Part shown: positions 52,316-59,990 of the stretch, piece after piece
Layout: each line of letters starts with the position of its first letter
Position numbering within the stretch: position 1 is the first letter of the stretch
NCBI RefSeq assembly: GCF_023746555.1
Contig: NZ_CP098755.1
Location: forward strand, 772,001-836,000
Direction: 5' to 3'
Origin: Brevibacillus ruminantium
GTDB taxonomy: Bacteria; Bacillota; Bacilli; Brevibacillales; Brevibacillaceae
Length of the DNA stretch: 64,000 nucleotides
Notes under the pieces: model-generated
The model's input: only the letters and a program-made list of their open reading frames with translations
Databases searched by the model: none
What the model was told of the DNA's origin: nothing
Translations under genes and position numbers: made by a program

Positions 52316-52924
52316 ATGAATCATTCAGAGCAGCATGTTCAGGGACTTTCCCGCGGATCTTACTTGTTTTCCATGATTCGGCTCAGTTTGTTGTTCATAT
52401 TGCTATGCGGAATTGTGTATCCGCTCGTTTGCACCGGCATCGCGCAACTTTTGATGTCAGATCAGGCTAACGGCAGTTTGATCAAAAGCAGCAGCGGAGA
52501 AATCATCGGTTCCGAATTAATCGGGCAAAACTTTACCGATCCAAAATATTTTCAAGGCCGGGTCTCCAGCATTGAATACAAAGCGGAAGCCTCCGGTTCC
52601 AACAATTACGGGCCATCGAACCCGGACTTGCTGAAAAGGACGGAAGAATCCGTTGAAGCGTGGAAGGCAAACAATCCGGACGTTCCTGTTAGCCAATTGC
52701 CGATTGCCTTAATCACGAACTCCGGTTCAGGGCTGGATCCCCATATTACGCCAGAATCCGCCAACGTGCAAATTCCGCGTATCAGCAAGTTGACCGGTTT
52801 GTCTTCGAGCGAGCTCGAGAAACTGGTACAAGAACATACCGAAGGACGGGATTTGGGGATTTTCGGGGATCCAAGAGTCAATGTGTTGAAATTGAACATC
52901 GCGCTGCGCGAACTTATGAAATAG
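52316..52924 (+). CDS. kdpC: KdpC, assembly subunit of the Kdp potassium pump
   Basis: 202 residues. One N-terminal membrane helix (about 20-42), then the exported domain with [18 protein letters not shown] and the family core [22 protein letters not shown] (quoted as [14 protein letters not shown]). Increases ATP affinity of KdpB. The order F-A-B-C is standard. Confidence 0.96.
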   Translation: MNHSEQHVQGLSRGSYLFSMIRLSLLFILLCGIVYPLVCTGIAQLLMSDQANGSLIKSSSGEIIGSELIGQNFTDPKYFQGRVSSIEYKAEASGSNNYGPSNPDLLKRTEESVEAWKANNPDVPVSQLPIALITNSGSGLDPHITPESANVQIPRISKLTGLSSSELEKLVQEHTEGRDLGIFGDPRVNVLKLNIALRELMK

Positions 52925-52942
52925 TTAAATATCATCTGCGAG

Positions 52943-52968
52943 CCCTGCCTATGGCCAAATAGGCGGGG
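52943..52968 (+). other. Hairpin between kdpC and the duplicated KdpD-N gene
   Basis: CCCTGCCTA (52943-52951) pairs with TAGGCGGGG (52960-52968), 9 bp with one wobble. The following TTATCGCATTTT makes only a poor terminator, so it may reduce expression of the next gene rather than end the operon. Confidence 0.55.
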
Positions 52969-53011
52969 TTATCGCATTTTAGTAAAGAGCTTGCGCAAGG
53001 GGGGAACAAGA

Positions 53012-55348
53012 GTGGGAAGTTTTCGCAGGAAGACGCCGGAAGAAATCCTGTACTCCATTTCCAAGCTACACCGTGGTCGGCTCAAAATCTATATCGGCGC
53101 GGTCAGCGGTTCGGGTAAAACGTACCACATGCTTCAGGAAGGTCAGCATTTGAAGCAGCAGGGAATCGATGCCGTCATTTGTGCGGTTTCGACAAGACAG
53201 CGGCCGGAAACGGTGGAGCAACTCGGAGACTTGGAACGTGTACCCAGCATTCACTGGATCAAGGATGGAATGGAGCGTAAGGACTTGAACCTCGAGGCGC
53301 TGGTCAAACGCAATCCGGAAGTGGTATTAGTTGACGGGCTTGCCCATCGCAATCGGGAAGGAGCACAGTTTCCGACACGTCTGGATGACATCCAATTTTT
53401 GCTGAATCATGGCATCAGCGTAATCACAACCGTCAACGTGTACGAACTCGACGGCGCGACGGAACTGGCGAGAAAATGGACCGGTGTCGTGGTGGAGGAA
53501 ACCGTCCCGGCAAACACATTGGAGATGGCGGATGAAGTCCAATTGATCGACGTATCGCCGGAAACGATACTGAAACGGCTGGAGGAGGGGCATGTCAACG
53601 GTGACTCCTCGCCCATGTTGTTTGAGCGAAGCAACATCGGAAAATTACGGGAGCTGGCTTTGCGGCTAGTGGCGGAAGATGTGAACGATTCCCACGAAAA
53701 ATACCGCATGGAGCAAGGTTTAACCGGGCCTTCCGGAGTAGCGGAACGCATTCTCGTCTCGGCGCAATACCATTGGAACGGATCCATTCATGTCCGCCGC
53801 GGCCAACAAATTGCCAAACGCTTGGGTGGAGATTTGATGATCGTCACATTTGTCCATCCGAAAAAAATGCTGTCTCGCGAAGCAACTGCATTTAAGCGTT
53901 CCCTCTTGAAATTGGCCGATAAAATAGGAGCTAAATTCGAAGAACTCACCTTGGCAAGTAGACGGAAGCTTCCCGGCATGTTGGCTCGTTACGCAACCTT
54001 GCATCAGGTAACGAGAATTGTACTCGGCCATTCCAAGCTAAATCGCTGGCAGGAGCTGTGGCGGGGATCGATTACAAACGGCATCCTTAAAAAATCGAGA
54101 CATACGGATATCTACTTCGTTGCGGATCGTGCTGAAAAGGAAGGAGAGCGGATACTGCCGACCAAAATGCTGACGGAAGGTCGGTCGGATGATCGCTACC
54201 GCAGGCTAAGCGATCAGGAAGTGGAGCGAAAAATAGGGGAAATCCGGAGAGGACGATTCAAGGTGCTCATCGGCGCCGCCCCCGGGGTCGGGAAAACGTA
54301 TGCGATGCTTCGCGAGGGGAACGATTTGCAGAAGAAAGGCATTGACGTCGTCATCGGACTTCTCGAAACGCATGGACGAAAAGAAACGTTAGCGCAAGTC
54401 GGTTCGCTGCAAACGATCCCGCGGGCGAAGTTGGAGTATCGTGGAGCGAATCTGGAAGAACTGGACGTCCAGTCCATCATTCGCCGCAATCCGGAAGTCG
54501 TACTCGTGGATGAACTGGCACATACGAACGTGCCCGGCAGTAAAAACAAAAAAAGATTCGAAGATATTGTAGACATTTTGAACGCAGGCATTTCCGTTAT
54601 TTCGACGATGAACGTACAGCATTTGGAAAGTTTGAACGATGCGGTTGAACAGATTACCGGCGTGCGAGTTCGGGAAACCCTCCCCGACCACGTGTTGCGC
54701 ATGGCCGATGAAGTCGAGCTCATTGATGTCGATCCAAAAACGCTGCAGCAACGAATGCGGGAAGGAAAAATCTATGCGCTAGATAAAGTGGATCAGGCCT
54801 TGAATCATTTCTTCCGAACGGGCAATTTGATTGCTTTGCGTGAATTGGCGCTACGGGAAATCGCTGACGATGTGGACGAACGATTGGAAGCCTGGGAAAG
54901 AAACGATTCGCTTCGCGGACCTTTGAGAAAGCAGGAGACGGTCTTCGTCGGGGTAACATTAAGCACCAATGCTGAGCGCTTAATCAGGCGGGGGTTTCGA
55001 ATTGCTTATCGTTTGAAGGCTGACTGGGTTGTAACGTATGTTCACGATCATGCTGAGGTTGCTGATGAGTTGAAAAAACGCATCAAAGTGCTGGAAGACT
55101 TGACAGCGCGGTTGGGCGGTAAGTTTATGATGCTGTTTGCCCGGAGCCGAAGGCAGATTCCATACCTTTTGCTGAATAAAGCCAACGATATCCAAAGTAC
55201 GCAGATGATTGTCGGGCAATCGAAGCGGACCTTGTGGGAAAAAATATGGAAACGATCCGTAATCAGGCCGATTCTGCGTTATGGACGCCATATGGATGTG
55301 TTGGTGATTGCGGATATTGAGGCTTGCTATTATCAAGATGAAGGGTAA
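53012..55348 (+). CDS. Stand-alone tandem-duplicated KdpD sensor module (KdpD-Usp twice)
   Basis: 778 residues with no kinase domain. Two copies of the KdpD N-terminal ATPase plus universal-stress-protein-like domain, about 1-370 and 390-778. Copy 1 begins near GAVSGSGKTYHML and has VVLVDGLAHRN; copy 2 has GAAPGVGKTYAML and VVLVDELAHTNVPG. Copy 2 matches the family; copy 1 lost the Glu of DELAHTN and other conserved residues. GTG 53012 is chosen because GGGGGG stands 8 bases upstream. In normal KdpD this module binds c-di-AMP or senses K+ and sits on the kinase. Here it must act in trans on the short kinase at 45476-47056. Confidence 0.88.
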   Translation: MGSFRRKTPEEILYSISKLHRGRLKIYIGAVSGSGKTYHMLQEGQHLKQQGIDAVICAVSTRQRPETVEQLGDLERVPSIHWIKDGMERKDLNLEALVKRNPEVVLVDGLAHRNREGAQFPTRLDDIQFLLNHGISVITTVNVYELDGATELARKWTGVVVEETVPANTLEMADEVQLIDVSPETILKRLEEGHVNGDSSPMLFERSNIGKLRELALRLVAEDVNDSHEKYRMEQGLTGPSGVAERILVSAQYHWNGSIHVRRGQQIAKRLGGDLMIVTFVHPKKMLSREATAFKRSLLKLADKIGAKFEELTLASRRKLPGMLARYATLHQVTRIVLGHSKLNRWQELWRGSITNGILKKSRHTDIYFVADRAEKEGERILPTKMLTEGRSDDRYRRLSDQEVERKIGEIRRGRFKVLIGAAPGVGKTYAMLREGNDLQKKGIDVVIGLLETHGRKETLAQVGSLQTIPRAKLEYRGANLEELDVQSIIRRNPEVVLVDELAHTNVPGSKNKKRFEDIVDILNAGISVISTMNVQHLESLNDAVEQITGVRVRETLPDHVLRMADEVELIDVDPKTLQQRMREGKIYALDKVDQALNHFFRTGNLIALRELALREIADDVDERLEAWERNDSLRGPLRKQETVFVGVTLSTNAERLIRRGFRIAYRLKADWVVTYVHDHAEVADELKKRIKVLEDLTARLGGKFMMLFARSRRQIPYLLLNKANDIQSTQMIVGQSKRTLWEKIWKRSVIRPILRYGRHMDVLVIADIEACYYQDEG

Positions 55349-55437
55349 CATAGCTTATCGTCTCATGAAAAATAATTACGTTTTAGCAGATAGTTAATGG
55401 AAAAAAGTTAATAGATGTTAACGAAAAGGAGTTGGGA

Positions 55438-56265
55438 ATGTTGCCACTTTGGAAAGTGAATGGAACTTCGCTATATTATGAAGTTTGTGGTCAAGGAACA
55501 TCCCTCGTCTTTATTCATAGTCTTGGACTAACACATGAAATGTTTGAAATTCAAAAAAATTATTTTAAACAATCGTATCAAACTGTGTTCCTTGATCTGA
55601 GAGGAAACGGACAGTCTGGAAATTTGAAAGTTCCGGTTGGAAGAGTTATAGAAACCCAGTGTGAGGATCTAAGTCTCCTCCTGGGGTATTTGGGAATTAA
55701 AAAAGCTGTAATTGTTGGCGTTTCCTATGGTGGAATCATTGCTCAGAAATTCTCGAATTTGTATCCAAACCAAGTAAGCGCAATCGTGATTTCAGACTGC
55801 TTGAGTATAAATGTCAGGACAACTATGCTTGGCAAATTCGTCTCCATGATCGATCTCATCAGTTCGCTCTCGTATTATTTGCCAGGTGAATTCTTTTTAC
55901 GCTCGATGAAGATCACTTATTATAAGTGGGACTTGGCTTATCGTGCAATTCGAAAAGGAATGCTGCAAAAAAGATCTGGAGAATGGTATAAACAGCGTCT
56001 GGCGGTCAGGGGGATTGATTTCACCCCGTTCTTGCCGCAAATTAAAGTGCCCGCGCTTTGTATTGCGGGGGACCATTCCTATCCAGTTATCAGGCAAATG
56101 AATGAAACTGCAGGGCTGTTGTCCAATGCTCGTTTACAAGTCATTGAGGATTCCTGTAACCCAAGCAACTTGTGCCAACCACAACGATTTAATGAGATTG
56201 TCCAATGCTTTTTAGAGGATAATCATTTGAACAAAGGTGCTAACAATTATATGCAAGGGTATTAA
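55438..56265 (+). CDS. Alpha/beta hydrolase, catalytic His apparently replaced
   Basis: 275 residues. Core fold with oxyanion region HSLGLTHEMF, nucleophile elbow VGVSYGGII (Ser near 100) and acid in IAGDHSYP. Where the family has a GH-x-x-NL histidine, this protein reads SCNPSNLCQPQRF, with Asn in place of His, so hydrolysis may be lost or the role non-enzymatic. AAAAGGAG at 55424-55431 supports ATG 55438. The lower GC than the kdp genes suggests separate acquisition. Confidence 0.78.
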   Translation: MLPLWKVNGTSLYYEVCGQGTSLVFIHSLGLTHEMFEIQKNYFKQSYQTVFLDLRGNGQSGNLKVPVGRVIETQCEDLSLLLGYLGIKKAVIVGVSYGGIIAQKFSNLYPNQVSAIVISDCLSINVRTTMLGKFVSMIDLISSLSYYLPGEFFLRSMKITYYKWDLAYRAIRKGMLQKRSGEWYKQRLAVRGIDFTPFLPQIKVPALCIAGDHSYPVIRQMNETAGLLSNARLQVIEDSCNPSNLCQPQRFNEIVQCFLEDNHLNKGANNYMQGY

Positions 56266-56668
56266 GTCCCCTTTTGAAAGGAGTTTATTCACGGCGCCAA
56301 AAAATGTCGTTTTGTAAGTTCAATTTCATCGAACAAATGACCTATAACCGGCTGAGTTCGAGATGAAAAGGAGCGTTTGGACAAAAAACGTATGACAGCA
56401 CCAACATAAAAACAGACTATCTTTCTTCTCGCAGCGGTGTTGCCATGTGAGATGGAGCTGATATTATGTGCTCTCAGATGCCTGCAATGTCAGGCAGCGG
56501 TCTCTTTATGTGTCTGTCCTACTAGTACGGTTTCTAACACATCAACGATGGATATCATTTTCAGACTTAGTCGCAATGGAGTGTTGGAATGCTCTGCGGC
56601 AAGGTCTTTTTTGTTTTTCACGAAAAATAAACAAACGTTTGAAATGGAACGTTGGCTGTCGTTCTCCC
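56266..56668. other. Long gap without a supported gene
   Basis: About 400 AT-rich bases. Two overlapping frames (56437-56712 and 56468-56716) have unlikely composition and no ribosome site and are not accepted. No RNA gene or clear promoter was recognised. This gap is where the cargo block meets element genes, so it may hold a junction scar. Confidence 0.4.
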
Positions 56669-56706
56669 CCCTCTGTTTTGGTTTGCCAACAAACCAAAAT
56701 GGAGGG
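56669..56706 (+). promoter_or_regulatory. Hairpin burying the ribosome site of the sigma-like gene
   Basis: A 16-bp stem (56669-56684 with 56691-56706, two G-T pairs, 6-base loop GCCAAC) whose 3' arm contains the whole GGAGGG ribosome site (56701-56706). The start codon is at 56713. Translation would require opening of the hairpin. Confidence 0.78.
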
Positions 56707-56712
56707 ACTTGA

Positions 56713-57132
56713 ATGAAAAAGATGAATTTGCGGAATATGTATCCTTTTTTTAAGACGGATGTATGGGTCGATGTAGATGAAGAAGTTGCCCATGAAATCC
56801 GCCGCTTCGACTTGGAAGAAAGCGCCTACAGGCTGCGAACGTATCGCCATCGGGCCTATTTTTCGCTTGATCGCAATGACGGGATTGAGCAGCATGTTTT
56901 ATTTCTTTCGATTTCACCGGAGGAGTATTACGAGCGCAAACTTTCACGGCAGCAACTTTATGAAGCTATGTGCCAATTGCCGGTGAAATCCGCCAGACGG
57001 ATCTATGCCCATTATTTCTTGGGCATGAGCAAAGTCGCTATTGCCAGAGCCGAGCATGTCGATGAGCGGGCGGTTCGTAAATCTATCCAAAGAGGCTTGA
57101 AACAAATGGAATACTTGCTCAAAAACATGTAA
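56713..57132 (+). CDS. Sigma-70 region 4-like regulator
   Basis: 139 residues. The C-terminal 60 residues hold a sigma region-4-type HTH: LYEAMCQLPVKSARRIYAHYF, LGMSKVAIARAEHVDERAVR and KSIQRGLKQMEYLL. The N-terminal half (FFKTDVWVDVDEEVAHEIR) matches small sigma-like proteins of Tn916-type and clostridial elements. Probably regulates element gene expression. Its own translation appears to be gated by the hairpin upstream. Confidence 0.83.
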   Translation: MKKMNLRNMYPFFKTDVWVDVDEEVAHEIRRFDLEESAYRLRTYRHRAYFSLDRNDGIEQHVLFLSISPEEYYERKLSRQQLYEAMCQLPVKSARRIYAHYFLGMSKVAIARAEHVDERAVRKSIQRGLKQMEYLLKNM

Positions 57133-57198
57133 TTGTTTCGTCGGAGGGTCCGATTTTCCTGCCAAAATGAACTGTTATATAGAGGACCATGTTCAGTC

Positions 57199-57222
57199 AG
57201 CGGCTGGTTGCAACCAGCCGCT
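57199..57222. terminator. Perfect 24-base palindrome after the sigma-like gene
   Basis: AGCGGCTGGTTG (57199-57210) and CAACCAGCCGCT (57211-57222) are exact reverse complements with no spacer, followed by CATTTTCC. It could act as a weak terminator or as a protein-binding site; DNA binding is possible because it has no natural loop. Confidence 0.6.
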
Positions 57223-57249
57223 CATTTTCCATGAAAGGGGTTTGTAGCG

Positions 57250-57657
57250 ATGCATTCGATTCGATTTCGAGATGAGGAACACGAGAGATTTTATGTTCAG
57301 ATGCTGGATGAAAGGAAATGCAACGACGGGTACCATCGGGCACTTTTCTATACATTGGGCATTTCCCGGGAAACCAGAAGTTATATCCGCGATTTGTATG
57401 ATTTTTCCAATAGCGGCATTAAGCCCGAAGGTCTTTCGGCCCCTTGGCAAACCGGCAGTTCCATTCGAGTGTGTCGGCTCGCCTTTAATTTATGGAACGG
57501 CTGGACCGAAGCAGGCGGCGAACGTTACTCCACTCCCCACGAATTATTCGATTGCAGCTATGCCCCCTACTTTTTTGAAGCGATTCGTCTTCGTTATCCC
57601 GAATATTGCCGAAGTCACGAGAGAACGATCAATCGGCTGGCCGAACAAATTCGCTGA
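57250..57657 (+). CDS. DUF6075-like conserved element protein
   Basis: 135 residues, soluble. The block FRDEEHERFYVQMLDERKC, then NDGYHRALFYTLGISRETR and ELFDCSYAPYFFEAIRLRYP match a family carried by Firmicute conjugative elements (name from memory). Ribosome site AAAGGGG. The end overlaps the extended frame of the hydrolase gene but stops before its ATG. Confidence 0.75.
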   Translation: MHSIRFRDEEHERFYVQMLDERKCNDGYHRALFYTLGISRETRSYIRDLYDFSNSGIKPEGLSAPWQTGSSIRVCRLAFNLWNGWTEAGGERYSTPHELFDCSYAPYFFEAIRLRYPEYCRSHERTINRLAEQIR

Positions 57658-57689
57658 ATGGCTGCCAACGACGGGAGTGGAATGGGACG

Positions 57690-59654
57690 ATGAAGGAAAT
57701 TAAAACGAGGAGTGTTGTTAAAGACATCAAACGTCTGGACAGATTCCCAAACGTGTTGCATCGTGTAAGGCGTTCAAGCGATCGTGTCAAGCGGCAAGTT
57801 GAGAATGACAAGACGACTTCCTCGTCTCCAGTTGAATATGCGCAGCGCCATTCCGCAGCGGCTACGAAAAAAACGATTCGTGCCCAAATGGGGATGAGTC
57901 TGCGTATCAACAAGAGATTGATCCGGCACATTCTAAAAAGGCGGCCGTTGCCAGATGGTGATTCTGTCACAAGTCAGAGCCCGATTGATGTTAATGCGGA
58001 GTCTTCGATTGCGCGTACACCGCGACTTGCCCGTAGCATACGTCTCCGTAAGCCGGTTAATGGAAAATACGTCTTGTCTTCTGGCTCGCATTCAGGAAAA
58101 CAACGTTTTATACGGAGCCGGGTCAATGCCCGGCTTCTGCATTGTTCTCGAACAGGCAGCTTTCCTGAACGGATGCAAAAACGGGATATCGGACATCCAA
58201 AACCGGCCGGGAAGAAGGAAACATTCTCCGGCGCGGTATCTCGTTCAGCAAATGGACGCGTGAAACCGTTAACCCGAGTCCCCTCTGCTATATCAAAACA
58301 ATCAGGTTATACGATCAAACGGAAAGTACGAAATTTTAAGACATTATCGCCATTTATAAAAAATGGGCATCGGCTAGAGCACGTTAACAATCATTCGGAT
58401 GCCCAAACTGAAGGGAAAATGAATGCCGTCAATGAAGCACAGCGGGCTGCGCAGATGGCGATGTCTGCCCACCGATCCATTCAAACCGCGCGAGCCATCG
58501 CGAGATTGAATCGCCTTATCATTAAAATGGTTGTAAGAGCCACCGCCTTGCTTGTCAATGGATTGACGGCGCTTTTGGGGATCAGCGGTTCGGTAATTGT
58601 AGTTTTGTGCATTGTCATGGTGAGCGCGGCGGTTATTTCCTCTCCTTTCGGTATCTTTGTGTCAGTTGAAAATACGGATGCCGATGTAAAGCCGCTTACC
58701 CGAATCGTTCAGGAAATAGACGATGAATTTGCCGCCCGGCTGGCAGAATTACAGCGATCCGCTGGAAATGTAGACCGGGTGGAATTTCATTATCCCGGCA
58801 GCGCGGACAACACTCGAATTGATAACTGGATGGACATTATCGCCGTCTTTGCCGTGAAGACCGTCACGGATGCGGAAAACGGAATGGATGTGGCCACGCT
58901 TGATGCAACAAGAATCGGTATCATCCGATCGGTGTTTTGGGATATGAATTCGCTGGAATCTCGTGTTGAAACGGTAGAACATAAGGAAACGGTTACGGTA
59001 GAACATGAGGACGGGAGCACCAGCGAAGAGACGATTACCCGATATGAGCGCATTTTGCATATTACCGTCACTAGCCATACTGCGGAGCAACAGGCAGATA
59101 TATACCGCTTTACAAATGAACAGATAGAATTAATGAAGGAAATGCTGTCCGAGGAGTTCCGCCCGCTTATGTTTGCGATACTTGGAAAAGATGCGGATAT
59201 TGGCTTGACGCCGGAGCAGCTTGATTTGGTTCAACAGCAATTGCCCGAAGGGGAACTGGGCAGTGAAGCTGTCAAGTTGGCGCTGACTCGTCTAGGCGAT
59301 CCGTACAGCCAACCAAAGGCCGGTCAGGACCACTTTACGGATTGCAGCTATCTCGTCCAATGGGTTTATCGTCAACTGGGTATCAGCTTGCCGCGAACCG
59401 CTGCGGAGCAGGCCAGATTTTGCGTGGAGAATGGTCTGACAGTAAGCGCGGCCGACTTGGTTCCAGGTGACCTTGTGTTTTGGAGCTACGAGCGTAATGG
59501 CAGATTCATGGATATTACTCATGTCGGCATTTATGCGGGAGACGGCAAAGTAGTGGACGCTTCCTCCACTCGGGGACAAGTGGTTTATCGAGGGCTGTTC
59601 GATTCGGATAAACAAGTGCTGTTTGGCAGGCCTCACATTGTAGGCTCAAAATGA
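57690..59654 (+). CDS. Membrane-anchored NlpC/P60 peptidoglycan hydrolase (VirB1-like)
   Basis: 654 residues. A long basic N-terminal region (about 1-250), helical segment, membrane helix (about 283-320), an exported domain of about 200 residues, and a C-terminal NlpC/P60 domain with catalytic Cys in FTDCSYLVQW (near 552) and His in DITHVGIYAG (near 611). It should cut stem peptides to let the transfer machinery cross the wall. Related elements place this gene directly after virB4; here 15 kb of cargo separates them. ATG 57690 has a modest ribosome site (GGGAG, 57673); the frame to 57606 is inside the preceding gene. Confidence 0.88.
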   Translation: MKEIKTRSVVKDIKRLDRFPNVLHRVRRSSDRVKRQVENDKTTSSSPVEYAQRHSAAATKKTIRAQMGMSLRINKRLIRHILKRRPLPDGDSVTSQSPIDVNAESSIARTPRLARSIRLRKPVNGKYVLSSGSHSGKQRFIRSRVNARLLHCSRTGSFPERMQKRDIGHPKPAGKKETFSGAVSRSANGRVKPLTRVPSAISKQSGYTIKRKVRNFKTLSPFIKNGHRLEHVNNHSDAQTEGKMNAVNEAQRAAQMAMSAHRSIQTARAIARLNRLIIKMVVRATALLVNGLTALLGISGSVIVVLCIVMVSAAVISSPFGIFVSVENTDADVKPLTRIVQEIDDEFAARLAELQRSAGNVDRVEFHYPGSADNTRIDNWMDIIAVFAVKTVTDAENGMDVATLDATRIGIIRSVFWDMNSLESRVETVEHKETVTVEHEDGSTSEETITRYERILHITVTSHTAEQQADIYRFTNEQIELMKEMLSEEFRPLMFAILGKDADIGLTPEQLDLVQQQLPEGELGSEAVKLALTRLGDPYSQPKAGQDHFTDCSYLVQWVYRQLGISLPRTAAEQARFCVENGLTVSAADLVPGDLVFWSYERNGRFMDITHVGIYAGDGKVVDASSTRGQVVYRGLFDSDKQVLFGRPHIVGSK

Positions 59655-59771
59655 TTGCCTGGTGGAATCGGCTTGTTATTACTATTGTTAGGAATTCTCC
59701 AACCTTGGTACTATAACGAAGTTTATCGAATCATTCGTTGCGCTTCTTCCAAGCGCGGGTTCGTTTTTTAG
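59651..59771 (+). other. Possible small hydrophobic gene after the P60 hydrolase, maybe frameshifted
   Basis: ATG 59651 (overlapping the P60 stop) gives MIAWWNRLVITIV and then runs out of sense after about 13 codons. In the P60 frame itself, 59655-59768 is open and reads GIGLLLLLLGILQPWYYNEVY. Removing one A near 59690 joins the two into a plausible one-helix protein. This might be a decayed small membrane gene or chance. Confidence 0.35.
59740..59769 (+). terminator. Terminator after the P60 gene
   Basis: GCGCTT (59740-59745) pairs with AAGCGC (59751-59756), flanked by CGAA/TTCG arms, then six T (59764-59769). Probably the end of the element's transfer genes. Confidence 0.78.
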
Positions 59772-59990
59772 TGGATAAATTGCAGGAATTTAATTTAAGG
59801 CTGTCGAATTTACGTACTTACTCAACTTTCGGTGCCACCAAGCCCAAGTTGTAAAATGTAGAAGCATAGGCAAGGGTTGCTTCATGGATAATTCAGGGGA
59901 TGACCTTAGCCCCCTCATTGTCGTCGGGGGCAAAATAAATCTGCCCTTAACAGAATTTACGGCGGTTCAGCAGATTAGGAGACAAATAAC
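59772..59990. other. Spacer before hsdM with a GCCCCC/GGGGGC hairpin
   Basis: A 6-bp stem GCCCCC (59909-59914) with GGGGGC (59926-59931) is the only structure seen; AAAATAAA follows it, so it would terminate, if at all, on the minus strand. The hsdM ribosome site TAGGAG lies at 59976-59981. Confidence 0.45.

Noticed and set aside
56437..56716. Two overlapping frames of 82-91 codons
   Set aside because: Unusual composition, no ribosome site, and they run through the hairpin upstream of the sigma-like gene.
59909..59931. Hairpin before hsdM as a riboswitch or attenuator
   Set aside because: Only a 6-bp stem with no T tract on the plus strand and no conserved aptamer blocks.
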